In this document: positions 11,676 through 23,197 of the stretch, in pieces
Layout of the letters: each line of letters starts with the position of its first letter
Numbering within the stretch: position 1 is the stretch's first letter
Assembly (NCBI GenBank): GCA_030063045.1
Contig: JAQSEB010000066.1
Span: 124,001 to 188,000, forward strand
Length of the DNA: 64,000 nt
Source: Pratylenchus scribneri
Taxonomy: Eukaryota > Nematoda > Chromadorea > Rhabditida > Pratylenchidae
Reading direction: 5' to 3'
Notes under the pieces: model-generated
Databases searched by the model: none
The model's input: only the letters and a program-made list of their open reading frames with translations
Told to the model about the DNA's origin: nothing
Translations under genes and position numbers: made by a program

Positions 11676-14600
11676 TGATGCCTTTCACTTCGCCATATTT
11701 CATCCACAATTGGCCCATACACTTCCTGAGGTGCCCTGAGGCCCCAGAGGAAATCGTTGTGGTTGAAGCCAACCAGTCGATGTGCCTTCTGGACAATGCC
11801 CTCCGGCAATTGACGCATCAGGAATTGTTCCACATCAATTTGAGTGGCCAACCAATCTGAATCGGAGTAGAACAAATGTATGGGTGGACCCTGGATTCGG
11901 TCGAGCGCATAAATTGATGGCATTGATTGCTGGAAATTGAATGGAGATTGAATATTTTTAGGATAATTTTCATATTTTTAAAAAATAATCCAGTATTCGA
12001 ATAAGAATAGGTGGAATTTATAGCTAAAAATTGGAATAGAATAGACGGAATTTACAAATACTTACAATCGCAAATCAGAATTACAATTACAATCGCAATT
12101 CAGAATTACAATTACAATCGCAAATCAGAATTACAATTACAATCGCAAATCAGAATTACAATTACAAATGCAAATCAGAATTACAATTACAATCGCAAAT
12201 CAGAATTACAATTACAATCGCAAATCAGAATTACAATTACAATCGCAAATCAGAATTACAATTACAATTGCAAATCAGAATTACAATTACAATCGCAAAT
12301 CAGAATTACAATTATAATCGCAAATCAGAATTACAATTACAATCGCAAATCAGAAATACAATTACAATCGCAAATCAGAAATTACAATTACAATCGCAAA
12401 TCAGAATTACAATTACAATCGCAAATCAGAATTACAATTACAATCGCAAATCAGAATTACAATTACAATTGCAAATCAGAATTACAATTACAATCGCAAA
12501 TCAGAATTACAATTACAATCGCAAATCAGAATTACAATTACAATCGCAAATCAGAATTACAATTAAATAAGGTTAAGTTTTTCCTTCGCTTGATAACCAA
12601 CAAATTAAAATAAATGCCACAAATCTCACTGCGGCTGTCCCATATTTGCGTCTATTCTGTTCCGCGTCGCCAAAATCATAAGCCTGCATTCGTCCATGCC
12701 TCACCATTTGGCAATAGTGGATCACATTGCGAAGGGATGTGCCTGCTGGATTATGGGCCAAATAGATGCCTATTCGGGTCTGGAAAAATAAAATGAAAAT
12801 TATAGCCATTTCCCTTTTCTGAGTGCCTTATTCAATTGCAGGCTGTCCGGGCCACTGACGAGGAAGAGGAAATTTTCGCAAAGGGGGTTCCCAGTGGAAA
12901 GGCCACAAATCAATTCGGTTAGCCAACGGGAGAGGAATGTGTTCGGCAAAAATTCCTGGTGGCCCAAAAGAGCGGAGAATAGCTGTAAATTTGGAGGATT
13001 TTATGAAAATTGAAGGAAGATGCCAATTTTGTCGCAGGCATTTATTCTCTTTTTGACACTTTTATTGACCGTAATATTATGAATGAACTGACCAACAATT
13101 GGCTATACATTCGGTCGGCCATATAACGGAAGAGGCCCTTGGCATGGGCCAGACTAGCCACTGGCGCAATGCCGAACAATCTTTTCAACTAAATTGGAGG
13201 ACATTTCGATTTGAATTAAATTTTGGATAATATTTAATTATTGAAAAACATTTTACCAAAAAACGTAAAAATAATATTTTATAATGGTTTAAAGTTTTGT
13301 CCTACATTCACAAACCACATATACCCCAATTGGATAGAGCTGGTCAAGACGCATTGAATGGTATATAATTTGTGAATGGTTTGGTCAAAATTAAAGGGTA
13401 TTAAACGGTTTAAACCCATTTTGGTTTAATGGTTCAAAACTAATAAATTAGAATTGGTTAAACCTAAAGCCAAAACATAATCAAAAGATACATAATTTTA
13501 ATTTTGAGCCTATAATTAATGATGGCTACCTTTTTGCCAAATGCAGGTTCCTGGGACAATTTGGCCAGCATTGTCAGCGTCCCTTGGGAATGGCCCACAT
13601 AATGGAGTTGTTGATGCCCAGTTTTGGTCAACACAAATTCAATCATTGTGGCCACATCGAATTGGGCCATCTCATCCCAGCTGAAGTCCCAATAGTCTTT
13701 GCTGAAATTGTTCGATGGGCGATGGCCACGTGAGTACAAATTGCCACGGCTATTGCCCAGCCAGACATCGAAGCCGGCGTCGGCGAACAGAAAACCTTAA
13801 ATAGAGAAAAAAAAAGTGAAAAAATTTTTGGAAAATTCTCGTCATATAATTAATGGAGATTTTTCTATCATTCTGCCTAATTATTAAATTATTTTATGAC
13901 TTCATCCTTGAATATAGAAATCTTAATCGAAGGAAAAAAAAGAGCCTAAAAATTGTCAAATTTTGTACATTTTTAAGGAATTTTCAAAATGTTGTATTTT
14001 TTCAGAATCTTCTATTTAATCTATTCATGCAGAAATGGCTTTGGAATTTTTGATTTAATGAAAAATTTGGTTGTTTAAAAGCCTTGAGGCCAAAGAAGAG
14101 AATAGCTAAGGGCTCTCCTTAAATTTTTTTTTTACTTACCGGCCGATTGATGTGGCAAATTCATGACCCAAACAGAACTGCTGCAGAATAACCTGCGAAC
14201 GAAAATTTTTTGGTTTGGTGACATATCCAATTCCCCTATAGGCATCTTAAGGTTCAATTTTAAAAGTAGAAAAACATAAAGATTAAGGTATTAAAGTATT
14301 ACAGGCATTCCCCTTCACTCTTCGTAGGCGTTTTGACTAAACATGAACTGAAATTCCAGTTCCAATCCTCTCTAATCCCCATAACAGTGGCCAGTGGCGT
14401 AGCCAGGGGGGGGGGGGGGGAAAGGGGGGAAGCTTCCCCCCCCCCCCCCCCCCCCCCGAAATGAAATCAGAGAAAGAAAAAAATAGCATTTTTCCCTATT
14501 AATTAATAAAAAAAAAATCTAAAAATTTCGCGCTCGCGCCTATCGGCGCTCGCAAACAATTTTTTATAAAATTTTCTTCAAAAAAACTTACAAATTTTAA

Positions 14601-15717
14601 AAATTTTCACAAAATTGTTGTAAATTTTACTACAAATTTTTTCATTAGTGACTTTTGGTCAACAAAAATTTGGATTTTTATGAAAAATCGATCAAAAAAT
14701 TTTTTTTTGATAATTTCCCCCCCCCTGAAAATTTTTTCTGGCTACGCCCTTGACAGTGGCCAAACCCATGTTGGAGGAAGACGACTGGCTTTCTCTCGGC
14801 AGCACTATTCCCAATCACTTCCGGATCGGGCTCATTCCTTCCATGCGGAATTCGATGCAAAACCAGGGAATAGCCGTCCGGCGTCCATGTTCGATGTGTT
14901 TCCACCGGATAGCCCCAATGACGAATTATTTCGGGCTGAACAAAAATATTGAGAATGAGAATCAATTTGATGATTTTGGCAAAAAAAATTATCAATTTTA
15001 CCCAAAAGAAATTGGCTAATAATAATATTTAAATGTGCAAATTAAGGCGATTCAATAGATTTGGCTGCTCGTTGTTCTTTTGGCGGCCATATCTCAACAA
15101 GGAAGCAACCAATCCAGGAAGGCGATATACCATTTTAAAGTCCTAAATGTCCATTAAAAAGTGGCCTTATAATTTTTTGAAAATTTAAAATAATTTGTAA
15201 AATAAGCGGCTTTTCGTCAAAAAATTTGGGTTTATTACACTCAAAGAGATGTAACCTTTTTAAATTTTGAATTTAATAAAATTTAAAAATAAGCCACTTT
15301 GTAGAGGACACTTTGGACTTTCCAATGCTATATTGTCTTCCTGAATTGGCTAAAGCCTCGATGAGTTACGGCCAAAAGAATGGCCCAAGTAAAGATGAAT
15401 CACCCTCTGTCCAGAGGCAAAGTGTCCTTCAAAATTAATTCACTCCAAATTTATTTTCAAATTTATTTTCATTCATCAACAAATAAATTATTTAGCTTAT
15501 AAATCGATCAAAAATTCCTTATCCACAAATATTTGTGACTGACCACACTCATTTCGGCCTCCGGATCGCCGGCATAATTGGACGGTTCTGTCTGCTTTTG
15601 AAACAAATGCTGATGGGATGGAGGCCATTGGGCAAAAACAAATAAATTCAGAAGGAAAAGGAGTGGAATTGAGATCGAAATTATTGACTTTAAGGTATGG
15701 GACATTTTGGAAATCAT
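11660..15717 (-). CDS. acid/gastric-type lipase (LIPL family), eight exons
   Basis: Exons, 5' to 3' on the minus strand: 15717-15544, 14935-14766, 14192-14140, 13795-13530, 13188-13093, 12982-12827, 12779-12630, 11929-11660 (1335 nt, 444 residues). This alpha/beta hydrolase cleaves fatty-acyl esters in lysosomes or the gut lumen. The N-terminus has a hydrophobic signal core (about 13-28). EIIRHWGYP (60-68) is the AB-hydrolase lipase N-terminal motif, and PVVFLQHG joins LFCSSSVWV across intron 2 to form the oxyanion region. GHSQG (200-204) holds the nucleophile Ser202. Asp380 in DSDWLA and His412 in FNHNDF complete the triad. The donor of exon 6 is GCACTC (GC-AG); no GT alternative keeps the conserved reading. 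Other junctions are GT-AG and phase-consistent. Introns hold a minisatellite, MITEs and a hAT-type element. The last codons and stop resemble MITE A sequence. Two broken copies of exon 8 lie at 50 and 52 kb. Confidence 0.95.
12063..12568. repeat. 25 bp minisatellite, about 20 copies, lipase intron 7
   Basis: The unit reads CAATCGCAAATCAGAATTAC plus AATTA. Point variants occur, such as GCAATT or TTGCAAAT. The same unit in the opposite orientation fills parts of the arrays at 42.7, 50.7 and 53.0 kb. The 200-codon open frame through it arises only because three 25-base units make 75 bases without a stop. Confidence 0.95.
13265..13480. mobile_element. MITE family B copy in lipase intron 4
   Basis: Contains CATTCACAAACCA, CCCAATTGGATAGAGCTGG, TCAAGACGCATTGAATGG, AAACGGTTTAAACCC and TTTGGTTTAATGG. 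The same blocks occur at 18.4, 21.8 and 37.5 kb in the reverse orientation. Confidence 0.85.
14392..14752. mobile_element. 361 bp hAT-type MITE with perfect 8 bp target duplication
   Basis: The ends are CAGTGGCGTAGCCAG and CTGGCTACGCCCTTG, imperfect 15 bp terminal inverted repeats. They are flanked on both sides by ACAGTGGC (14384-14391 and 14753-14760). An 8 bp duplication with CAG-type ends is diagnostic of the hAT superfamily. Inside are long G and C runs (14408-14457) and no transposase. It lies in lipase intron 2, about 13 bases past the GTTTGG donor, so the coding sequence is intact. Confidence 0.85.
15075..15390. mobile_element. MITE family A copy in lipase intron 1
   Basis: Runs from TTTTGGCGGCCATATCTCAA through GGCGATATACCATTTTAAAG and TTTATTACACTCAAAGAG to GCCTCGATGAGTTACGGCC. 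Both arms are present. Confidence 0.88.
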
Positions 15718-16173
15718 GGATTTTGATCAAATTTTGGTCATTTTTGTTGCGGATTACGGAGATAAATTGAAAAGTGTGGAGGAATCGGAAATGGATGGAC
15801 GGATTGAAGGAAAAGGGGTGATAATGGATTGAAAGATGGAGGTGCGCAAATCGAATTTGGCGACCAAAAGATGGACTAATGCTGCCGGAGAGTTTGGATT
15901 TGATGGATTTTATTAGAGCACGGCGATGAGGATGTGGGAAAATGGATGGAAATATGCGCGAAGATGACCGTGGATGGAAATGTGTGCAAAGATGACCGAA
16001 TTATTAGGGTATTTTATGAAGGGGGGGGGGGGGGGGATAACATTTTGGATGGACATTGGTTTGGTTTGAAATGGGTGGACATTAGTTTGGTTTGCAATGC
16101 CCTGAGGGTACCTTTTAGTCGATAGGCCACATCCAATTCCCTGAAAGTGAGGCATTTTTAAATGAGATAATAT

Positions 16174-16434
16174 TAATTTGTCCAAAAAAACACTGAATTT
16201 GTCCAAAACTTTTCGTGTCGAAAAATAATAAATTTTTAAGGCCATATAACTTGGCCATAACTAGGGGTTCAGGGCTAGGGTTAGGTTTAGGGCAGGCATG
16301 GGATTAGGGGCTAAGGGCTAGGGGCTATGGAATCTTAAAGAAGTCTGTTTTGGCCAAGTTATATGGCCTCAAAAATATATTATTTTTCGACACGAAAAGT
16401 TTTGGACAAATTCAGTGTTTTTTTGGACAAATTA
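16174..16434. mobile_element. 261 bp fold-back element with ~83 bp arms and a telomere-like loop
   Basis: The left arm starts TAATTTGTCCAAAAAAACAC and ends near TAACTTGGCC. The right arm is its reverse complement with only a few mismatches. The loop (about 16258-16335) is G-rich on this strand with repeated TAGGG, TTAGGG and GGCTAAGGGC-like motifs. Confidence 0.85.
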
Positions 16435-17100
16435 AATGACTTCCATTTTTAAATCATTCTTTTCTTCTGGGTTCTTTGTCTATTTTGGCACTTTTGCTCT
16501 TTGATTTCCAATAACCTTTTTTATAATTATTTCAATTCTTGAAATTTTATGTGAAAACAATGATACAGATTCATGTTCGGTTCCATTGAGACTCGAGACG
16601 CATCGAATGATATAATTTGATATAAAATTCCAAATTCCAACTTTTCCAAACCGGTTTAAAAGCCAACGGCTAACTTTTTTCTCAAATCCTTCAAAATTTT
16701 ATGTTTTTTTTTGGGAGGAGAAGTCATTTTGACACTGGCAGAAACCTTTGAACATTTTTTGGGAGGAGAAGTCATTTTGACACCGGCGGAGCGCGAAGGT
16801 AAATTTATGCAGTGTGCAGAGATGAAAGAAATATAAAGGGGGAAATGAGCAACAGCAACTTTGGAGAGTGTTGAATGAAAAGTGCTTAAAAGAAAAATAA
16901 GAAAAAGTGTTCGTTATTATTGCTTTATTCTTATTATTTTTGATTTTTCTCGCTCTCATGTCGTGATCAAACTGACTAGAGTTCATCAATACCACATCGG
17001 CTGGCAGCAATTCAGTTTGCTCACAGCTGGGACGCAGGAGTATTGAAAAATTGGATTGGGGTAGTCACAAGTTTCTGTTCTCCCTCCAATCTTTATTTTT

Positions 17101-17840
17101 CCTTCTTTAAAAATCCTCAAATTTTCACATGATTAAATACGAAGATCAAAATAAAAAAATTTTATTTTTCCGGAAAATATCATCATCAATCATCAATCAA
17201 TAATTTTTAATTAGGAAAAGGTTTTTGCCGAAAGCATAACTTTTTAATTTTGATTTATAAACCCTATAAACATTAATAAACCATTTAATAGAGCTCATCA
17301 AGAATCGTTAATTGATGTATAATTTATCAAGGTTTGGTCAAAAATGAGAAAATATTAAACCGTCTAAACGTATTTGGCTTTTTTGCTGCATAATTTTTTT
17401 GATTTTTGGTTCATAACTCTTTTGGGTTTTAATCAAAATCTCAACAATTTATAGGCCAATCAATACGTCTTAACGAACTCGATCGAATGTTACAAGGTTT
17501 ATTTGGTTTAAGATTAAGCATTAAAAAATTGAGAAAGTATTAAACCGTTTAAACCATATTTGGTTTTTGGTTCATAAAACTCTTTAGGGTTTAGATCTAA
17601 ACTCCAACAAATAGACCAATAAATACGTCTTGATGAGCCATGAGCTCTATTAAATGGCAAAGGTTTATTTGGTTTAAGATAAATCATTAAAAAGTTATTT
17701 AACTTTCGGCAAAACCACATTCTTTTACTTCATTAATCCTCAAATTTTCCCATGATGATTAAATCTAATTATATCCAATTCTATTTAAAATTTGTTTAAT
17801 AATCCCGAAAACACCATCAATCAATCTATAAATTTCAGAG
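17101..17840. repeat. fold-back element flanked by imperfect ~100 bp direct repeats
   Basis: Arms of about 80 bases at 17228-17305 and 17625-17708 are inverted copies (shared blocks GAGCTCTATTAAATGG, CTTGATGAG, AAAAAGTTAT, CTTTCGG). Outside them, about 17101-17210 resembles about 17735-17840 in the same orientation (AATCCTCAAATTTTC, ATGATTAAAT, CATCAATCAAT). The right copy carries the acceptor just upstream of the SLIRP-like start codon. Confidence 0.65.
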
Positions 17841-17867
17841 AGAAAAGAAGGAAAGTCTAGAATTAAA

Positions 17868-18969
17868 ATGCATAGGGCAAATCGTCTTTTGGCCAAACCC
17901 CTGTTCGGCGGTGATTTATCTTCCTTCCAAAGCACAGTCGGTTCGGTTGTCCAACAATGGAGCAAGAATAAGGCGACAATCTTTCTCAAACGCATCAAAT
18001 GGGTTACTGGGCGCGGTGAACTCGAATCGCATTTCAGCAAATTCGGGGAAATCAAGGACATTGCCATGTTTTTTGTTAGTTTTTTAAGTAAATTTTAATT
18101 TAATGAATGTGATTTTGTTTAGGATCCATCCACTGGCCTCCATCGTGGACATGCCTCAATCACTTTTGACTCGGCCAAAAGCGCGGAAGAAGCCATCGAG
18201 GGTGGACCCCATCACATCGACGGAGCCATGGTTTTTCATTTTTTGAATTAAAAAACAAAAATAAACAAATTACCAAATTATCAATAATATGTATTATTTA
18301 CTGAATAGTTGGTGGTAAAAATAAGATGAGAAATGTTTAATTAGTGAAAAGTGAATAACGGTTCAGTGGTTTATCCTAGATCCCCAAACCTTATAACCAA
18401 TTGATAGAGACGCATCATTTGATAATGTTTTGGCTTAGGTTTAAAACCAATTCTAACTTACGGTTTTGAACCATTAAACCAAAATGGGTTTAAACCATTT
18501 AATACCCTTTAATTTTGACCAAACCATTATCAAATTATATACCATTCAATGCGTCTTGACCAGCTCTATCCAATTGGGTATAATGGTTTGTGAATGTAGG
18601 TCAACCCTTAAAACTATTATAATTATTTTGGTATTATGTTCATTTCTTGACAATTTCAATGGTTTTTTCAGAAAATTAATACTTCCGATTATTCACAATA
18701 AAATCAAATAATTTATTCAGATAACCGCCCACCTTGACATGCCAAAACCATTGGACACTATGGCGCATAACAAAATGTCGTGGCATCTCCAATCGCCGAA
18801 AATGACATCATATGGACAAAGTGAACCGCCGCAATATCGACCGTCAACCCAGCAACGACAGAACATGAACGCATCGCCAACTCGTCCAACCGCCGCAAAA
18901 GGAGGGGGGCAGCGCCGCTGGAGCACCATGGCATTGGGCAAAATGAATTCGGCGGATGGGATGGAATAG
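17868..18969 (+). CDS. SLIRP: SLIRP-like mitochondrial RRM protein, three exons
   Basis: Exons 17868-18074, 18123-18230 and 18721-18969 (564 nt, 187 residues). One RNA recognition motif spans about residues 37-113: RNP2-like ATIFLKRIKW and, across exon 2, RNP1-like GLHRGHASITF, followed by HHIDGAMITAHLDMPKP, which is typical of SLIRP. SLIRP stabilises mitochondrial mRNAs together with an LRPPRC-type partner. The N-terminus (MHRANRLLAKPLFGG) is basic and lacks acidic residues until Asp16, fitting a mitochondrial presequence. The C-terminal 60 residues are Gln/Ser/Pro-rich, longer than the vertebrate protein and probably disordered. Introns are GT-AG and phase 0. Intron 2 carries a MITE B copy. 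Another small RRM protein of the same subfamily is the main alternative. Confidence 0.85.
18370..18625. mobile_element. MITE family B copy in SLIRP-like intron 2
   Basis: Contains GGTTTAAAACCAATTCTAAC, AAATGGGTTTAAACCATTT, CATTCAATGCGTCTTGACC and CTATCCAATTGGGTATAATG. Opposite orientation to the lipase-intron copy. Confidence 0.88.
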
Positions 18970-19796
18970 AAGAGAAGAGGAAGAAGAATGGAAGAGGATA
19001 TTTGGAATGTATAATGGACATTTTTTGATGATTTTTTTATTAGTTGTAAAGCACAAAAAAGTGTGCTCAATTTGATGACTTTTCCTCAATTTGACCCTAA
19101 AACTATTCATCCCTCTACCCCAATTCATCATATTAAGTTTCTGGTTTTGTCCTATTATTAAATTTCCCCGTCTTTATTTACACATCGCGGTTTATTTTAT
19201 TAATGAAGAGAAGACACATTTTATTGCGCCAATTTATTTTTGGATAAATCAATGTTAAAAATTAACAAACAAAGAACAACATTGTAAATATGAACAATAA
19301 AATAGGGAAAAATTAGGTACTACTTTATCGGTTATCTATCTGCAGATTTCGAAAAAAAATTTTCGAAATTTTTTTGGAATTTTAATTTTCTGAAATTTTT
19401 TGGAATTCTAATTTTCCGTATTTTTTATTTTTAGAATTTCGATTTTCCCTAATTTTGCCTTTTTGATTTTCCGAAATTTTTGGAATTTTGATCTTCCAAA
19501 ATTTTTTGAATTTTGATTTTTCGAAATTTTTTTTGAATTTTTTAAAAATTTTTGGAATTTTGATTTTCCAAAATTTTGGAATTTTGATTTTTCCGAAATT
19601 TTTAAGAATTTTAATTTAATTTTCCATATCTGCTGATTGTAATATTAAGGAAAAATTCAATTTTTGTGATTAAAAATTTATTACTAATTTTGTGAAAATA
19701 TATTGAATTAATTTGGGACGAAAAATTCTGCAGGTAGAAAATCGAAAAGTAACAAAAAAAAGGTTGGAAAATTGAGCATAAAATTGAATTGATTGA
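18970..19796. other. convergent intergenic region with a ~26 bp degenerate tandem repeat
   Basis: Lies between the 3' ends of the SLIRP-like and NDUFAF1 genes. From about 19345 to 19625 the sequence is a degenerate array of TTTTTGGAATTTTGATTTTC-type units with CCGAAAT joins. Nothing coding is seen. Confidence 0.6.
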
Positions 19797-22700
19797 CTAA
19801 ATGGCAGGATGGGCCAGCATTGAATTGTACGTTTCATAGGCGAATTCCTCCAAATGTGTTTGGTCATGCATGCAGCCGACGAAGCCCAGCTCCAGGCGGA
19901 ATGGCCCTTCGATCCGATCCATCAGGACAATGCCAATTTTGCTGAAAATTGTAGAATGAAAATAAATTATTGATGATTTTTAAAATATTTAATTTCTTAG
20001 ATTAATAACTTTATGATGAAAAATTTTTGGTTTAATTTGGAGAGAAATTTCCTATAGACCCTCCTTCACTCACAATTCACAAATAGCCACATTTGATTTT
20101 TGACATTTAATAAGGTCCTTTTTGAAATTGAACACTGACTGAGGACTTTTTTGATAACTGTGTGATCTCATATTGGAGCAAATTTTGAACATCCCAAGCC
20201 CTGGTAATTCATTTTTTTATTGTATTTTGCATCATAAATCATCATAGGTTGGCTTTGAGCTTTGACTTCATGTTAGTCCTCTAAGGCATTAATATGAACG
20301 TATGATGATCATGCGACTTTTTTGTTTTGAGAGTCTTATTTTGAGTCTTTGTTCAAAATTCGGGAGGACCAGGACCTAGATTACCGATATTTATTATATA
20401 CTAAATCATTTTCTTATCAAAGATCAATGATCGGATTGATCAATTTTGTTTTTTCGATAATTGTGGGTATTTTTGAAATTTTTAATATATCATCGACCTT
20501 CCGCCGATTAGAGTTAATTTTAAATATCATTTTTATGAGAAATGCGCAAACCTTGCTTTAACAATTGGCACTTTGCTCTGCACATCCTGGATTCGGCCGC
20601 CGGCAGTGTAGAAAAACCGCGAGAATGGGATCAGCTCATATTGCCAATAGGGGCCGCCGTGCGTGTGCAATTGGTAGGAATGGGAATTGGCCCAGGTGAC
20701 GTCATGGTAGGAGGGCCAATGCAACATCACTTTGTAGGAGCGACCATCGCCACGGCACTGAAAAGGAAAATGAGGGAAATTAGAAATTTAAATTCGAATT
20801 TAGATTTTATCCAAAAGTAACGGTCTTTACTCTTTAAGAACTAAAAATCAAATGCTAAACTTTATTTGTAAGTTGTGGATTTTTAGGCTTTGACTTTTGA
20901 AATTATTTTTTTGTTTTACTTCAGATTTGAAATTTGATGAGAAAACCACAAAATTAAGTGTTTTTGTGCATTAATTTTTCATGTTTTTGACGAATTTTTT
21001 GGCACTTTTTGAGCGAAAATTTCATTGAAAAAATATAATAAAAAGACAAAATTTAGCTTTTGGGCGTTTTGTAACCTATTTTTGGTAAATTTCACAAAAA
21101 AAACTTAAATAGGGCACCTATTTTGCAATTTTTGTCACCTAAAAATCCACTCCTAGTTATTTGGGTATCCGATTATTGTTTTTTGATGGATTTTCCGGTA
21201 AAGTAATAATTCTACATTTTAATCCGAAATTGGAAAAAGATGGATTAAAAAAACCGGGTTTAGAAATTCATTTTTCAATGATAGAATGAGCTTAACAGCA
21301 AAGGGAAATAAAATTTAAAAAAAATTTAAACTGGTTTTTGAACCATTTGGAGTGTTCCGAATTCAAAATGAATATAAAATTCGGATTCCAAAATTATTTT
21401 TTTTGGAAAGTTTTATGCCTTAAAAATTGACTTTGGCCATCAAATTTCAGTTTCATAAATATTTTTGCATTTTTAACTCAAAAATCTAAATGTTTATAAA
21501 ATGTGAACAAACTTTGATGAGCAAATGATTAAAGTGTTCCCAGTCTTCATATGAGCGTCTTCGATTGAATGCGGCCATGTCGATGGTGATCATCGAACAC
21601 CAACCCGCCCTTTGCGTTCTTCCATCCTTTGAAAAATATAAAACATATGTGAATTTTTAATGGAATTTTTTTATCATTTTTAAATATTTTTTCAGTGGTT
21701 TGGACGAAACCCATAAAACTTATACCCAATCGGAATCGGATAAAGATGCATCATTTTATTAATATTTTGGCTAAGGTTTAAAACCAATTCTAACTTATGG
21801 TTTGATCCATTAAACCAAAATGGGTTTAAATCGTTTAATACCCTTTAATTGTTGACCAAACCATTCACAAATTATATACCATTCAATGCGTCTTGACCAG
21901 CTCTATTCAATTGGGTATATTTTTGGTTTGTGAATGGAGGATAAACCCACTTTAAACCATATAATTATTTTAATGTATTTTCGGCAAATTAAATTATTAA
22001 AATAAATGCTGCGAACCTTGACCACCCGATTGCTGATCACTCCCTCGAATATCGCAGTGCCCCGATCACTGCGGTACAAATCACATTTTGAGTAGCCCTC
22101 GGCCGAGTCCGAATCCGAGCCAGTTTGCCATTTTTCCATGTCCTAAAAAATTATATTTAAATTAATTTATTGGATAAATAACCCAATTAGAATATTCAGT
22201 AATCTGGCCATTCTTTTGGCCATATCTCAACAGGGAAATAGCCAATTCAGAAAGGCGATATGCCATTTGAAAGCTCTAAAAGTCCTTTAAAAAGTGGAAT
22301 TTCTATTTTTTGAAAATTAAAACAATTTTGTAAAATAAATGACTTTTCCTCAAAAAAATTCGGGTTCATTACATTTTCAGTTTCAAAGACTTGTAACTTA
22401 TTTTAAAGTTTGATCTAATAAAATTTTAAAAAGCCAATTTGTAGAGGACACTTTGGGCTTTCCAATGGGTATATTGCCTTCCAAAATTGGCTAATGCCTC
22501 GCTGAATTATAGTCAAATGAATGACATTGGCCCAACTAATAATTCGGCATATAAATTTTATATTCATCGGATTCAAATTTTAAAATATAATTTAATTTAT
22601 TTTCTCAAACCTCATCCGTCTTGAACTGATATTCAATGAATGCCTCCGTGTGCTCTGCCCTTGACTCATCCATGCCCCGGCGAGTGGCTGAATGAATAAA

Positions 22701-23197
22701 TGGGTTTGTCCAGGAGAATCTGCCGCCCACAAAATTTTCATCAATTTCACGAGAAAGTTTCTAATAAAATTAATTTTAATGAATTTATTATCAAAAAACC
22801 ATTGTCAATTTACCTTCAAATCTGCCTGAATTGTTTTGGGCGCTTCCCGGGCAATTTCTCGCATTGGCACGTCCATATCAATTGGCACTGTGCCACCCTG
22901 CGGATCGACGAGTGACAGGCCGGTTGGCGGAATTTCATGTTGGCCAAGCCGGCGACCGCGGAATGGGGAGCGCAAAACGTTCATGAAATTGGAGAGCACG
23001 GCCAGTCGATTCTTTCGTTTTTCCTTCTCCTCTTCTTCTTCTGCTGCCGTTGTTGTTTTCGCCCCAGCAGTTGATTGTTGGCTGCCGCTGTTGGATGCAA
23101 AACATTTTATTAGCAAAATGATCGGTCGATGTTGTTGTTGTTGTAAGATGGATGGGAAAATTATGCTGCTGCTGCAATTTGTTGGCCATAAATGCAT
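19797..23197 (-). CDS. NDUFAF1: NDUFAF1/CIA30 complex I assembly factor, six exons
   Basis: Exons, 5' to 3' on the minus strand: 23197-22814, 22760-22611, 22142-22017, 21626-21513, 20757-20552, 19941-19797 (1125 nt, 374 residues). CIA30 proteins act in the mitochondrial matrix and inner membrane to help assemble NADH:ubiquinone oxidoreductase. The first exon gives a presequence-like N-terminus and an acidic-basic linker. The CIA30 domain (about 180-365) shows WQTGSDSDSAEGYS, GTAIFEGVIS, RAGWCSMI, the block CRGDGRSYKV, THGGPYWQYELIPFSRFFY, GRIQDVQ and, after the last intron, IGIVLMDRIEGPFRLELGF and EEFAYE. All junctions are GT-AG with consistent phases; the last donor is AG|GTTTGC, which restores the conserved S-K-I-G. 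Introns hold one MITE B and one MITE A. The first ATG is chosen because it gives a plausible targeting sequence. Confidence 0.94.
21690..21960. mobile_element. MITE family B copy in an NDUFAF1 intron
   Basis: Shares AACCAATTCTAACTTATGG, AAATGGGTTTAAA, CATTCAATGCGTCTTGACC and CTATTCAATTGGGTATA with the other B copies. It sits in the intron between 21626 and 22017. Confidence 0.88.
22208..22525. mobile_element. MITE family A copy in an NDUFAF1 intron
   Basis: Runs from TTCTTTTGGCCATATCTC through GGCGATATGCCATTTGAAAG to GGGTATATTGCCTTCC and CTCGCTGAATTATAG. Lies between exons 22142 and 22611. Confidence 0.88.

Larger units (their letters stand above)
15718..17867. other. divergent intergenic region between lipase and SLIRP-like genes
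   Basis: Presumably holds the promoters of both genes. It contains two fold-back elements (listed separately), a G run at 16021-16036, and a direct duplication of GGGAGGAGAAGTCATTTTGA at about 16713 and 16760. No exon is supported. The acceptor-like TTTCAG at about 17837 precedes the SLIRP-like ATG by about 30 bases. Confidence 0.5.

Noticed and set aside
12011..12613. 200-codon frame rich in Asn, Gln, Ile, Thr, Tyr
   Set aside because: It is the 25 bp array inside lipase intron 7 read across three-unit periods; similar frames occur in the other arrays of the same unit.
14408..14457. Long G and C homopolymer runs as a functional G-quadruplex
   Set aside because: They lie inside the hAT-type element and similar runs at 16021 and 25445 have no common context; length may also be affected by sequencing error.
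14678..14766. Reading the lipase exon 2 on into the transposon (HGFGHC extension)
   Set aside because: The GG|GTTTGG donor restores the conserved lipase sequence HG-LFCSSS exactly, so the extra residues are intronic.
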